From positions 17,082 to 53,758 of the forward strand of contig CAJUBZ010000014.1 in NCBI GenBank assembly GCA_910584795.1: 36,677 nucleotides of DNA, written 5' to 3'. Both the position numbers and the translations under genes were made by a program. Within the stretch, counting starts at the first letter, position 1. Each line of letters opens with the position of its first letter. Below, piece by piece: positions 15,614 to 24,018 of this stretch. The stretch is from an uncultured Eubacterium sp. (GTDB lineage: Bacteria > Bacillota > Clostridia > Lachnospirales > Lachnospiraceae). Below the pieces are notes generated by a model, which had not been told where the DNA came from, made no database searches, and saw only the letters and a program-made list of their open reading frames with translations.

Positions 15614-17218
15614 ATGGATTACAGAGCAATGATTGAAGATTTGGAAATACAGATTTCCATGTTACCTATAGGTTATATTTCTAAGAAGAATATTAATGGT
15701 AATGTTTATTATTACCAACAATGGACGGAAAACGGAAAGGTTAAAAGTAAGTATATAAAAAAAAGTGAGCTGGAGCAGTTTGAAGGTCAGATTGCTAAAA
15801 GAAAACAGTTAGAAATAGAATTGAAAGATTTAAAAGAGAAAGAGAAAAAGCACGTTGAAGTTATCTCTTATGTTCCGCATAAAGAAAGGTATAAAACGAA
15901 TGTGGTGTTTGGTACTGCACTGCAGGATATGGGAGAAGCAGTCAGAGGATACGAAGCAAGGCCTTGTTTCGAGGAACTTACAAATTATTTGGACAGTCCG
16001 GACGTGGATAAGATATGTATTCTTTATGGACTAAAAAGAACAGGCAAGACCACATTGATTCGACAGGCTTTGTTTCGAATGACGAAGATTCAACTGGACA
16101 GGTCCGCCTATATTAAAATTATTAAGTCAAATACAATGGCTGAGCTGGCACAGGATTTAAAAGACTTATATGACAAGAAGGTCAGATATGTTTTTATAGA
16201 AGATGTTACGAATGTAAGTGATTTTATAGAATCAGCTTCTGTTTTATCTGATGTTTTTGCGGCAACAGGCATGAAGATTGTTTTATCTAGTCAGGAACCA
16301 CTAAGTTTTTGGAATGTGATTCATGATGAACTTTATCATAAGGCAGATATGATTCATACTACATTTATTTCTTATGGTGAATACAGTGTTATTATGAATA
16401 ATGACAGCCTGGATAATTATATGGAATGTGGTGGAGTATTAGGAGAAGAAAAGCCGAAGTTTGATGAATATATTGGCAAAAATGGTGAATTGACAGAAGA
16501 TGTTCAAAACGGAATAGAGACAATATGCCGCAGATTTTTATCTAAAATTTTAACTAGAGAATATGTAGAACAAAAATTAGGCTTAACTCCAAAGGTATCT
16601 ATATGGGAACGACGGAAAGAAAAGCAGCCACAGTATGTGGAAGTTCCTGAGATTTATAATGATACAACAATAAATCTGTTAAAGGATCTGGATTTTGTCA
16701 AGGAATGTCCTGCTGCCGGAATTGATGATACAGTGGAGGAAGTGAAGGAGTTTTTGTTTCTACAGCCTGGAAGAAAGTATCTTAAGTGTGCTGGATTAAT
16801 CGAGCCGTTTCTAAAGGTGTTAAAATTTGATAATTTAAGTGCCAATGATAAACAAGTTATCATTGAAGGTGTATTAGAAGAAATTAGAAATTATATTTTA
16901 AAAGACATTGTTTTATTTGAGACAGGCAGGGGAGTCTCTGAACGGTATCGGGCTTTTAGACTGCATTTGCCTGAAGGAAGTTTTGATATGGTTGTTTATG
17001 ACAAAGAGCAGAATCAGTGTACAGTATTTGAAATTATAGATGAGAAGGAAGTTCAGCAGAAAAATTATAAGAATTTAATTGATGATGCGAAGATAAATGA
17101 ACTGGAAAAGCACTATGGAAAGATTACAACAAAATATATTCTTTATCGTGGAGAGGACTATTTTGATGATGATAAAATTGTTTATCTTAATGTAGAAAAT
17201 TATTTAAAGAGTTTATAA
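15614..17218 (+). CDS. AAA-type ATPase with degenerate nuclease-like tail
   Basis: A 534-residue protein. The N-terminal segment (about 18-60) reads GYISKKNINGNVYYYQQW, then GKVKSKYIKKSEL, a small module seen fused to various proteins. A charged, probably coiled stretch follows (60-80). The ATPase core has Walker A GLKRTGKT (139-146), Walker B YVFIED (192-197) and a KIVLSSQ sensor-like strand (221-226). The tail carries SFDMVVYDKEQNQCTVFEI, which resembles the PD-(D/E)XK-like end of the archaeal-type ATPase/DUF4143 group but lacks the usual ExK lysine. Such proteins occur as solitary genes of unknown role, sometimes in defence settings. Neighbours give no functional hint, and the role is unknown. 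Confidence 0.7.
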   Translation: MDYRAMIEDLEIQISMLPIGYISKKNINGNVYYYQQWTENGKVKSKYIKKSELEQFEGQIAKRKQLEIELKDLKEKEKKHVEVISYVPHKERYKTNVVFGTALQDMGEAVRGYEARPCFEELTNYLDSPDVDKICILYGLKRTGKTTLIRQALFRMTKIQLDRSAYIKIIKSNTMAELAQDLKDLYDKKVRYVFIEDVTNVSDFIESASVLSDVFAATGMKIVLSSQEPLSFWNVIHDELYHKADMIHTTFISYGEYSVIMNNDSLDNYMECGGVLGEEKPKFDEYIGKNGELTEDVQNGIETICRRFLSKILTREYVEQKLGLTPKVSIWERRKEKQPQYVEVPEIYNDTTINLLKDLDFVKECPAAGIDDTVEEVKEFLFLQPGRKYLKCAGLIEPFLKVLKFDNLSANDKQVIIEGVLEEIRNYILKDIVLFETGRGVSERYRAFRLHLPEGSFDMVVYDKEQNQCTVFEIIDEKEVQQKNYKNLIDDAKINELEKHYGKITTKYILYRGEDYFDDDKIVYLNVENYLKSL

Positions 17219-17272
17219 CATATAAAGCGTTAAAGGACATATGAGAATAAGTGAAATTAGGAGGCAGAAAAA

Positions 17273-17845
17273 ATGAATAATTCTCTTGAAATCAGATGGC
17301 ACGGCCGTGGAGGTCAGGGTGCCAAGACAGCAGCTTTGCTTTTGGCAGAAGTGGCTTTCAAAACAGGAAAGAATGCTCAGGGATTTCCGGAATATGGTCC
17401 GGAGAGAATGGGAGCACCGATTACTGCATATGACAGAATCAGTGATGAGCCGATACGTGTTCATTCAAATATTTATGAACCACAGTTTGTTGTGGTGGTA
17501 GATGAGACATTGCTGGACATTGTTGATGTCACAGCGGGGCTTCGGGAAGACGGGGCAATTCTCATTAATACATCAAAAAGTAAAGAGGAAATTCTTCCAA
17601 GTTTAAAAGGATACGAGGGAAAGGTATATACGATTGATGCGGGGCAGATTGCTATGGACGCTCTTGGAAAGAATTTTCCGAATACACCAATGCTTGCGGC
17701 AATCGTAAAAGTAACAGGTGTAATCGATGATGAAGTGTTCTTAAATGAGATGGAAGGTTCTTTTAAACATAAGTTTGCAAAGAAACCGGAAGTAATTCAG
17801 GGTAATATGGATGCTCTTAGAACAGCGTTAAGGGAGGTAAGATAA
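17273..17845 (+). CDS. 2-oxoacid:ferredoxin oxidoreductase, gamma subunit
   Basis: A 190-residue protein beginning with the gamma-domain signature RWHGRGGQGAKTAALLLAE, followed by GFPEYGPERMGAPITAYDRI. The gamma domain is part of the four-subunit enzyme that oxidatively decarboxylates pyruvate or a related 2-oxoacid to an acyl-CoA, reducing ferredoxin. The start follows AGGAGG. Its last base is the first base of the delta gene, so translation is coupled. The order gamma-delta-alpha-beta is that of archaeal-style POR and VOR. Sequence alone does not settle pyruvate (porC-like) versus branched-chain 2-oxoacids (vorC-like). Confidence 0.9.
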   Translation: MNNSLEIRWHGRGGQGAKTAALLLAEVAFKTGKNAQGFPEYGPERMGAPITAYDRISDEPIRVHSNIYEPQFVVVVDETLLDIVDVTAGLREDGAILINTSKSKEEILPSLKGYEGKVYTIDAGQIAMDALGKNFPNTPMLAAIVKVTGVIDDEVFLNEMEGSFKHKFAKKPEVIQGNMDALRTALREVR

Positions 17846-18147
17846 TGGCAAAGTCAGATATAACAAAATTGGGACAGGATGTGTGCTGGCAGGATGTTAC
17901 AAGGGGAAATACCATTGTAGGAAGCGGCACAACCAGAGAATTTATCACAGGTGACTGGACAGCCGTTGCTCCGGTAATCGACGAAGAAAAATGTAAACAG
18001 TGTCTTTTATGTGTGCCGGTATGTCCGGATAGCTGTATTGCTGTAAAGGATTATAAGAGACAGGCGATAGATTTAGATCATTGCAAGGGATGTGGTATTT
18101 GTGTCAAAGCCTGTCCTTTTGGTGCGATTAAGATGGAGGTGAAATAG
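17845..18147 (+). CDS. 2-oxoacid:ferredoxin oxidoreductase, delta (ferredoxin) subunit
   Basis: A 100-residue protein with two [4Fe-4S] motifs, CKQCLLCVPVCP (about 52-63) and CKGCGICVKACP (about 82-93). It passes electrons from the catalytic beta subunit to free ferredoxin. Its ATG overlaps the gamma gene end by one base and the alpha gene starts two bases after its stop. The ribosome site GGGAGG is inside the end of the gamma gene. Length and motif spacing match delta subunits of the four-subunit enzymes. Confidence 0.93.
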   Translation: MAKSDITKLGQDVCWQDVTRGNTIVGSGTTREFITGDWTAVAPVIDEEKCKQCLLCVPVCPDSCIAVKDYKRQAIDLDHCKGCGICVKACPFGAIKMEVK

Positions 18148-18149
18148 TT

Positions 18150-19343
18150 ATGCCAAAGAAAGTATTAATGTCAGGAAATGAGGCGGTAGCGACAGCCTTG
18201 AGACAGATTAATCCGGATGTATTTCCGGCATTTCCAATTACACCATCTACGGAAATACCACAGTATTTCTCCAATTATGTTTCCAATGGATTGGTTGATA
18301 CGGAATTTATAACAGTCGAATCAGAACATAGTTCTATGAGTGCGGCGATGGGAGCTTCGGCAGCAGGCGCGAGAGCACTTACCGCTACATCATCTGCAGG
18401 ATTGGCATTTATGTGGGAAGTTTTGGGTGTAACAGCATCCAGCAGACTCCCTGTGGCTCTTGCGGCAGTGTGCAGGGCATTGACAGGACCGCTGAATATT
18501 AACTGTGACCATTCTGATACGATGGGAGCAAGAGATTCCGGATGGATTCAGTTATATGCAGAGGACAATCAGGAAGCATATGACAATATGGTAATGGCTT
18601 TTAATATCGCAGAACATAAAGATGTTATGCTTCCGATTATGATTTGTCAGGACGGCTTTATTACCAGTCACGCCATGATGAATATGGAATTGTTAGATGA
18701 TGAGACTGTAAAGAATTTTGTCGGAGAGAGAGAGCCGGTAGATTATCTCTTAAATCCGGAAGAAAAGTTTGCAGTAGGTCCTTACGCAGTTTCTGATTAT
18801 TATATGGAATCACGAAAGGCACAGGCACATGCTATGGAAAATGCAAAGCAGGTGATTCTGGATGTGGCAAAGGACTTTGAAAAGATTTCAGGTCGTAAAT
18901 ATGGTCTGATAGAAGAATATAAAATGGATGATGCAGAGTATGCAATGGTAATTATCGGTTCTGCAGCAGGTACGGCAAAAGTGGCAGTTGACCAGATGAG
19001 AGCAGATGGCGAAAAGGTTGGATTAATCAAAATACGTTCTTTCAGACCCTTCCCGGGTGCAGAAATTGCAGCATCTCTTAAGAAATGCAAGGCAGCAGCA
19101 GTGATGGACCGCAGTGAGGCATTCTCAACGAATGGAGGTCCTGTTGGTGCAGAGACAATGCAGGCAATGTATACAGCAGGATGTACTGCAAAGGCTATCA
19201 ATATTATGTATGGTATTGGCGGCAGGGATATTACTGTGGAGGATATGAAGGGTGTCTATACGACATTGATGGAAATTGCAAAAACTGGTGAGACTGGTCC
19301 TACATACAGATATATGGGATTGAGAGATAAGGAGGCAGAATAA
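18150..19343 (+). CDS. 2-oxoacid:ferredoxin oxidoreductase, alpha subunit
   Basis: A 397-residue protein starting with GNEAVATALRQINPDVFPAF and PITPSTEIPQYF, the pyrimidine-binding domain of the alpha subunit. ESEHSSMSAAMGASAAGAR supplies the conserved glutamate environment, and TATSSAGLAFMWE follows. The C-terminal transketolase-like domain (about 250-370) contains KVGLIKIRSFRPFPG. It pairs with the beta subunit to bind thiamine pyrophosphate and CoA. It abuts the delta gene and the beta gene (no gap to the latter), so all four are made from one message. Confidence 0.93.
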   Translation: MPKKVLMSGNEAVATALRQINPDVFPAFPITPSTEIPQYFSNYVSNGLVDTEFITVESEHSSMSAAMGASAAGARALTATSSAGLAFMWEVLGVTASSRLPVALAAVCRALTGPLNINCDHSDTMGARDSGWIQLYAEDNQEAYDNMVMAFNIAEHKDVMLPIMICQDGFITSHAMMNMELLDDETVKNFVGEREPVDYLLNPEEKFAVGPYAVSDYYMESRKAQAHAMENAKQVILDVAKDFEKISGRKYGLIEEYKMDDAEYAMVIIGSAAGTAKVAVDQMRADGEKVGLIKIRSFRPFPGAEIAASLKKCKAAAVMDRSEAFSTNGGPVGAETMQAMYTAGCTAKAINIMYGIGGRDITVEDMKGVYTTLMEIAKTGETGPTYRYMGLRDKEAE

Positions 19344-20276
19344 ATGGGTTACAATTTTAAAGAGACAATGAATAAACCGGAACGTTTTGCTCCCGGTCAT
19401 AGAATGTGTGCAGGCTGTGGTGCAACCATCTGTGCAAGAAATGTACTTCGTGGATTGCATGAAGGCGATAAGGCAGTCATTGGCTGTGCAACAGGATGCT
19501 TAAATGTGTCATCATTCCAGTATCCATATGTAGCATGGGAAGACAGTTACATTCACAGTGCATTTGAAAATGCCAGCTCTACAATGAGTGGTGTCGAAGG
19601 TGCTTATAAGGCAATGAAGCGGAAAGGTAAGATAAAGGAAGATTATAAGTTTATCTGTTTTGGCGGAGATGGCGGAACATATGATATTGGTATTCAGTCA
19701 TTGTCCGGAGCTATGGAACGTGGAACAAATTATACATATGTATGTTATGACAATGGCGCATATATGAATACCGGTACACAGCGTTCTTCTGCGACACCAA
19801 TGTATGCAGACACGACAACGACACCAGTAGGAAGTCAGTGTAATGGTAAAGAGCAGTACAGAAAAGATTTGGCGGCAATTTTGGCAGCACATGATATTCC
19901 ATATGCAGCACAGACCACATTCTTTAATGGATTCAAGGATTTGCATACAAAGGCAGAGCGTGCGATTTATACAGATGGTCCGGCATTTTTAAATGTTTGT
20001 GCTCCGTGTCCTACAGGATGGAAGTATAAAACCGATGAGATTATGGAGATTTGTAAATTAGCAGTAGAAACAAATTACTGGCCTCTTTACGAAGTCATAG
20101 AAGGTAAATGGGTTCTTAACTATGAGCCGAAGAACAGACTTCCGATTGAAGAATTCTTAAAAACACAGGGAAGATTTAAACACTTGTTTAAACCTGAAAA
20201 TGAACATTTGATTGAGAAGTATCAGAAGGAAGTTGACAGACGATGGGAAGACCTTCAGTTCAAATGCAGCAGATAG
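19344..20276 (+). CDS. 2-oxoacid:ferredoxin oxidoreductase, beta subunit
   Basis: A 310-residue thiamine pyrophosphate-binding subunit. CAGCGATICARNVL (about 22-35) gives cysteines for its own [4Fe-4S] cluster. The TPP motif is GGDGGTYDIGIQSLSGAMERG (about 110-130) followed by the conserved DNGAYMNTGTQRS. NVCAPCPTGW lies near the C-terminal third, including another conserved cysteine. It completes the enzyme that links 2-oxoacid oxidation to ferredoxin reduction in fermentation. A GTACATAC/GTATGTAC hairpin follows the stop. No anomalies. Confidence 0.94.
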   Translation: MGYNFKETMNKPERFAPGHRMCAGCGATICARNVLRGLHEGDKAVIGCATGCLNVSSFQYPYVAWEDSYIHSAFENASSTMSGVEGAYKAMKRKGKIKEDYKFICFGGDGGTYDIGIQSLSGAMERGTNYTYVCYDNGAYMNTGTQRSSATPMYADTTTTPVGSQCNGKEQYRKDLAAILAAHDIPYAAQTTFFNGFKDLHTKAERAIYTDGPAFLNVCAPCPTGWKYKTDEIMEICKLAVETNYWPLYEVIEGKWVLNYEPKNRLPIEEFLKTQGRFKHLFKPENEHLIEKYQKEVDRRWEDLQFKCSR

Positions 20277-20282
20277 TCGGAT

Positions 20283-20306
20283 GTACATACTTACTTACGT
20301 ATGTAC
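20283..20306 (+). other. Inverted repeat after the oxidoreductase operon
   Basis: GTACATAC (20283-20290) and GTATGTAC (20299-20306) flank TTACTTAC. CGGA upstream can extend the pairing with TCCG at 20310-20313. No T-tract follows, so it is at best a weak or factor-assisted terminator. Confidence 0.4.
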
Positions 20307-20351
20307 GTAGTCCGGTATTGGCGTATTTAAATGAAGCAGTAGGAGAAGAAT

Positions 20352-20780
20352 ATGAGGTTTGAATATAACAGGGATAAAGAAACATTGTTGAATGTAATAG
20401 ATCATAAATCCAAAAAGAAAAATATTGTGGTGAAAGAGAGCGGTGACAGAATAGAGGTGGCTCTCGCTCAGGGAAAGTTTGATTCCGGTGTGGAATCAGT
20501 CCCTGTTACATTCAAAGGAAAGATAACTGGTAATGACAATACCTGCGTAATCGAAGGCAGATTTACTTTTGGATTTTATCTTTATACCATGGTAATTGTG
20601 GCAGCAGCTTTAATTGTTGCCAGATTTGTATGGTCTGCTTATAAAATGCAGACAGCAAATATGATTTTGTGCGGAATTGTGGCAGCGATACTTGTAATCG
20701 TGGTGGCAGTAGTTGTGGTGAAAGCAGCAAAGCCAAAGGAGATTATAACAGAGTTCTTAAAAGATTTGAATGTAAAATAG
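20352..20780 (+). CDS. Small membrane protein of unknown function
   Basis: A 142-residue protein I do not recognise. Residues 1-70 are soluble, charged and probably beta-rich (ending ...CVIEGRFTF). Two hydrophobic helices lie at about 74-92 and 103-124, and a short cytoplasmic tail ends KEIITEFLKDLNVK. The ribosome site AGGAGAAG precedes the ATG. It sits alone, 75 bases after the oxidoreductase operon and upstream of a regulator locus that appears to have its own promoter. The arrangement fits a small membrane-anchored accessory protein, but no role can be given. Confidence 0.65.
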   Translation: MRFEYNRDKETLLNVIDHKSKKKNIVVKESGDRIEVALAQGKFDSGVESVPVTFKGKITGNDNTCVIEGRFTFGFYLYTMVIVAAALIVARFVWSAYKMQTANMILCGIVAAILVIVVAVVVVKAAKPKEIITEFLKDLNVK

Positions 20781-20853
20781 AATAAACTATTTTGTGGGAA
20801 GGAGTATAACCTTAAGGAATTAAAAACCGTCATTTCGTGCAGAACAGAAAACG

Positions 20854-20885
20854 GATACATTTCGTTTACATTTGAATGATAATAT
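20854..20885 (+). promoter_or_regulatory. Candidate operator and promoter of regulator locus 1
   Basis: Two 11-bp direct repeats, GATACATTTCG (20854-20864) and TTTACATTTGA (20865-20875), lie four bases before a -10-like TAATAT (20880-20885). The same layout, with the first repeat as GATACATCTCG, precedes the lipoprotein-ABC operon at 23893. Side-by-side 11-bp repeats in the -35 region are the usual binding architecture of OmpR-type activators, so this is probably an autoregulatory site for the gene that follows. Confidence 0.6.
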
Positions 20886-20924
20886 ATACATGGAATTTTA
20901 TAATGTTGAGAAATGGGGAATTGT

Positions 20925-21599
20925 ATGTATCGTATATTAATTGTTGAAGATGAAGTACCAATTGCGGAGTTGATTGAAATGAATTTGAAACAGGCAGGTT
21001 TTGTCTGTGAGTATGCGTTAGATGGAGAAGTGGCGGCATTAAAAATAGAAGAGAATTCATATGATTTGATTTTGTTAGATATTATGCTTCCTAAAATCGA
21101 TGGATATGAACTGATGAAATATATTGAACCTTCAGGTATACCCGTGATTTTTATTTCAGCAAAGGAATCGGTAAAGGACAAAATTAAGGGAATTAAAATG
21201 GGAGCGGATGATTACATTGTCAAACCTTTTGATATATCAGAGGTTTTGGCAAGAGTGGAAATGGTTCTTAGAAGGTATGGAAAAGGAAGTACGAAGCTGA
21301 CATTTAAGGATATCGTGATTGATCCAAATACCAGAGAGGTAAGAAAAGGTGAAAAAATTGTCTCTCTAACGCCGAAAGAATATGAGTTGTTTTTGTTCTT
21401 AGTTCAGAATAAAAATAATCTTTTATTTCGTGAAGATTTGTTTGAAGAGGTATGGCAGACGGAGTATGTAGGAAACAGCAGAACTCTTGATTTGCATATA
21501 CAAAGACTACGGAAAAAACTGGATTTGAAAGATGACATTAAGACGGTTTTTCGAATGGGTTACAAGTTGGTAACAGTTCAGCCATGCGATACAGAATAA
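20925..21599 (+). CDS. OmpR/PhoB-family response regulator (locus 1)
   Basis: A 224-residue regulator. The receiver domain (1-118) has acidic E8/D9, phosphoacceptor D52 in LLDIMLPKIDGYEL, and K100 in DDYIVKPF. The winged-helix domain (about 128-222) has LTPKEYELFLFLVQN and the recognition segment GNSRTLDLHIQRLRKKL. An in-frame ATG at 20913 exists, but the ATG at 20925 gives MYRILIVEDE, matching the N-terminus of the paralogue at 32724. The partner kinase gene follows after 137 bases. A perfect inverted repeat overlaps its stop codon. It probably controls itself and the lipoprotein-ABC operon through the 11-bp repeats upstream of both. Confidence 0.93.
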   Translation: MYRILIVEDEVPIAELIEMNLKQAGFVCEYALDGEVAALKIEENSYDLILLDIMLPKIDGYELMKYIEPSGIPVIFISAKESVKDKIKGIKMGADDYIVKPFDISEVLARVEMVLRRYGKGSTKLTFKDIVIDPNTREVRKGEKIVSLTPKEYELFLFLVQNKNNLLFREDLFEEVWQTEYVGNSRTLDLHIQRLRKKLDLKDDIKTVFRMGYKLVTVQPCDTE

Positions 21600-21648
21600 A
21601 TATAACAAGGGGCTGCCTGCAGACTATTTGTTATATTTATTCTGTATC
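21588..21648 (+). other. Perfect 21-bp inverted repeat between regulator and kinase genes
   Basis: Arms 21588-21608 and 21628-21648 are exactly complementary, with a 19-base loop (21609-21627) that holds CTGCCTGCAG. The 5' arm contains the regulator stop codon. No T-tract follows, so it is not a standard terminator. It could be a processing or stability hairpin that uncouples regulator and kinase levels. The following stretch (about 21656-21691) carries GAGCCAA and AGCGGATTCGA, shared with the gap before rplJ. Confidence 0.8.
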
Positions 21649-21736
21649 ATATGGTGAGCCAAATCAGCGAGAAGAAGTGGAGCGGATTCGAGCTGGTGTG
21701 ACTGAACTGTTACATAAATTGCTAGGAGAGTGGTAA

Positions 21737-23191
21737 ATGAAGTTTTCTTTTAAAATAGTTTTCAGTACATGTCTTATTATTGCTGTATGTTTTTCTCTGG
21801 GTGGAATATTTATGATACAGAGAAATTTTCAAGTGGCATATGAGAATGCGGTGGAAAGTTATTCAAAACAGCATATTGTTAATAGATATTCTGTAGAATC
21901 AAATATTCGAAATGCAATGGAATCGGGGAAAGAGTTTTCGGATAGCCTGGTAAATGAATATGCAGACAAAATGACGAATTACGGGAATGAAAAAAGAGAA
22001 TTAATTATCGTAAATCAAAAAGGAAGGATTATATTTTCCAGCATTAAAAATATAGATAGAAAAATACAAAATTATGAGCAGAGAAGAGAAGGTTATTATG
22101 AAATATATAAAAAGGATGGGAAACAGTTCTTTCTGATTGGCTCAAAGATAAAAATATCTGACAATATTATAACTGTGATAAACCGGTTTGATATGACAGA
22201 TACATTTGTTGAGAGAAAAAGACAGACAAATACATTCCTTGTAATTGATATTGCAATCATTTGTATTTCTTTTATTATGGTATGGATATTGTCATTTTTT
22301 CTTACAAAGAATATCAAGAAATTAAGTGAAACCAGTACATTGATTGCCAATGGGAAATATCATATCAGAACGGACATTAAAAGCAATGACGAAATTGGGG
22401 AATTGAGCAGCAATTTTGATATTATGGCAGATTCTGTGCAGGAACATATAGAGAAACTTCAAAAAGACATAGAAGCAAGAGAGCAGTTTGTATCTGATTT
22501 TTCTCATGAGTTAAAGACGCCAATGACTTCTATGATGGGATATTCCAAGATGCTTTTAGGAGACAGCCTTACAAAGGAGGAGAGATTAAAAGCGGAGGAA
22601 TATATTTACAGAGAATGTAAGAGATTAAAGAGATTATCAAAAACATTATTGAAAATGCTGGGTATTTCAGAAGAAAATATTGAATATAAGTGGATATATA
22701 CAGAACTGATTGCGGAAACCATAGAGAAAATCTGCAATGAAAATATAAAGTTTTCACAGCTGACGATAGATATGGAAGAAGGACAGATCAGGGCAGATGC
22801 AGATTTGCTGATTACGTTACTTAGAAATCTTATTGAGAATGCAGATAAAGCATGTAAAGATGTAAAAAATGGAATGGTAAAACTGATTGGAGAGAGAATC
22901 CATGAAAATGTACAGGATGGATATCGAATTGTCGTAACTGATAATGGATGTGGAATGAAAGAGGAAGAGAAAGAGAAGGTTACACAGGCGTTTTATATGA
23001 TAGATAAAGCAAGGGCGAGAAGTACTGGAGGAAGTGGCATGGGACTCAATATCTGTCAGAAGATTTGTAATGTATCAGGGATTGAAATGTCCATAAGAAG
23101 TAAGATTGGTCAGGGAACACAAATACAGTTAGATATTCTGGATTATAAAGAAAGTATGGAAGAAATGGATGAAGAAGATGTGCAAGGCTGA
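21737..23191 (+). CDS. Sensor histidine kinase (locus 1)
   Basis: A 484-residue kinase. TM1 is at about 5-27, an extracytoplasmic sensor domain at 28-165 and TM2 at 166-190. HAMP covers about 190-242. The dimerisation box has phosphoacceptor H257 in FSHELKTPMTSMMGYSKMLL. The ATPase domain has the N box NLIENADKAC (N368), the D-box VTDNGCGM (D402) and the glycine box GGSGMGLNIC. Its end overlaps the start of the next gene. The paralogue at 33380 has its histidine at the same residue number and the same MIDK-ARAR lid-like sequence. It very probably phosphorylates the adjacent regulator; the signal is unknown. Confidence 0.93.
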   Translation: MKFSFKIVFSTCLIIAVCFSLGGIFMIQRNFQVAYENAVESYSKQHIVNRYSVESNIRNAMESGKEFSDSLVNEYADKMTNYGNEKRELIIVNQKGRIIFSSIKNIDRKIQNYEQRREGYYEIYKKDGKQFFLIGSKIKISDNIITVINRFDMTDTFVERKRQTNTFLVIDIAIICISFIMVWILSFFLTKNIKKLSETSTLIANGKYHIRTDIKSNDEIGELSSNFDIMADSVQEHIEKLQKDIEAREQFVSDFSHELKTPMTSMMGYSKMLLGDSLTKEERLKAEEYIYRECKRLKRLSKTLLKMLGISEENIEYKWIYTELIAETIEKICNENIKFSQLTIDMEEGQIRADADLLITLLRNLIENADKACKDVKNGMVKLIGERIHENVQDGYRIVVTDNGCGMKEEEKEKVTQAFYMIDKARARSTGGSGMGLNICQKICNVSGIEMSIRSKIGQGTQIQLDILDYKESMEEMDEEDVQG

Positions 23192-23888
23192 TAAAAAAAG
23201 ATACATTGTGATTCTAGGGACTATAGTTGTTTTGTGCATTGTCATCATGATGCCGCATATTTATTTTTCCATAATGGATTATTATGCCTATGAGAGAGAA
23301 CATAAAATGGAAAAGATATCTTTTGAATTAAGCAGTGATGTAAAAGATATTACTATGGTACAACGTATGCATGAGGTGTTGAACAGTTATTACAGTGTGC
23401 AAAATGTTGAAAACACTGCATTATTACAGGCAGATTTTTTTGAGATAATTGGCGATGAAGATAATGTTTCATTTGAGGTGTCATATGATACTAAAATGCT
23501 AAAATTCATTTTAAAAGAGGCAGGTTTCATGAAGTACATTCCACTTAAAAATTTTAAGGGATTTTATTCCTTTATAAAAAGCAAAAATAATAAAGGAATA
23601 GTACAATATCAATTAAAAGGGAACAAAGAAAGATTAGAATTAAGGTGGGATAGTGACAAACAAAAGCTGCTATATTTAAAATATCGTGGAAAAAATGTTA
23701 AACAGGCTGATGAAAGAGAAATTTATGAATGGCAGAAGAAATATATTGAATATATGAATCTTTCTCTGGTAGAAGACTGGGTATATAACAATCGAAGAAT
23801 GATATCGAAAAAAGCACATCTTTCCACGGGTCTCAGAATAGACAATCAAAAAAATGTCTTAGAACTTTCATGGGATATTATAGATTAG
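23169..23888 (+). CDS. Single-pass extracytoplasmic protein, kinase-linked (locus 1)
   Basis: A 239-residue protein I do not recognise. A short basic N-terminus (MKKMCKADKKRY) leads into one hydrophobic helix (about 13-32), then an all-exported domain ending LRIDNQKNVLELSWDIID. Its start overlaps the kinase gene by 23 bases, so translation is coupled. A second in-frame ATG at 23178 is possible. The paralogous locus has a protein of the same layout (34806), also directly after the kinase gene. That position suggests an accessory sensor or modulator of the kinase. This is inference from context only. Confidence 0.7.
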   Translation: MKKMCKADKKRYIVILGTIVVLCIVIMMPHIYFSIMDYYAYEREHKMEKISFELSSDVKDITMVQRMHEVLNSYYSVQNVENTALLQADFFEIIGDEDNVSFEVSYDTKMLKFILKEAGFMKYIPLKNFKGFYSFIKSKNNKGIVQYQLKGNKERLELRWDSDKQKLLYLKYRGKNVKQADEREIYEWQKKYIEYMNLSLVEDWVYNNRRMISKKAHLSTGLRIDNQKNVLELSWDIID

Positions 23889-23892
23889 TACA

Positions 23893-23924
23893 GATACATC
23901 TCGGATAAATGTAAAAAGTATAAT
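23893..23924 (+). promoter_or_regulatory. Candidate operator and promoter of the lipoprotein-ABC operon
   Basis: GATACATCTCG (23893-23903) and GATAAATGTAA (23904-23914) are tandem 11-mers, followed after four bases by a consensus TATAAT (23919-23924). The first 11-mer matches the one upstream of regulator 1 at 10 of 11 bases. The distance from repeat to -10 is 26 bases in both. The leader then forms GCTCTT/AAGAGC (23972-23994) before the ribosome site. Confidence 0.65.
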
Positions 23925-24018
23925 GAGGGCATACCAAATTATGATGTTTAAAAATATCATAAGGTTTGGATGCTCTTTTTTGTTATATAAGAGCGATTTT
24001 ATCAATAGGAGGTTTGAA

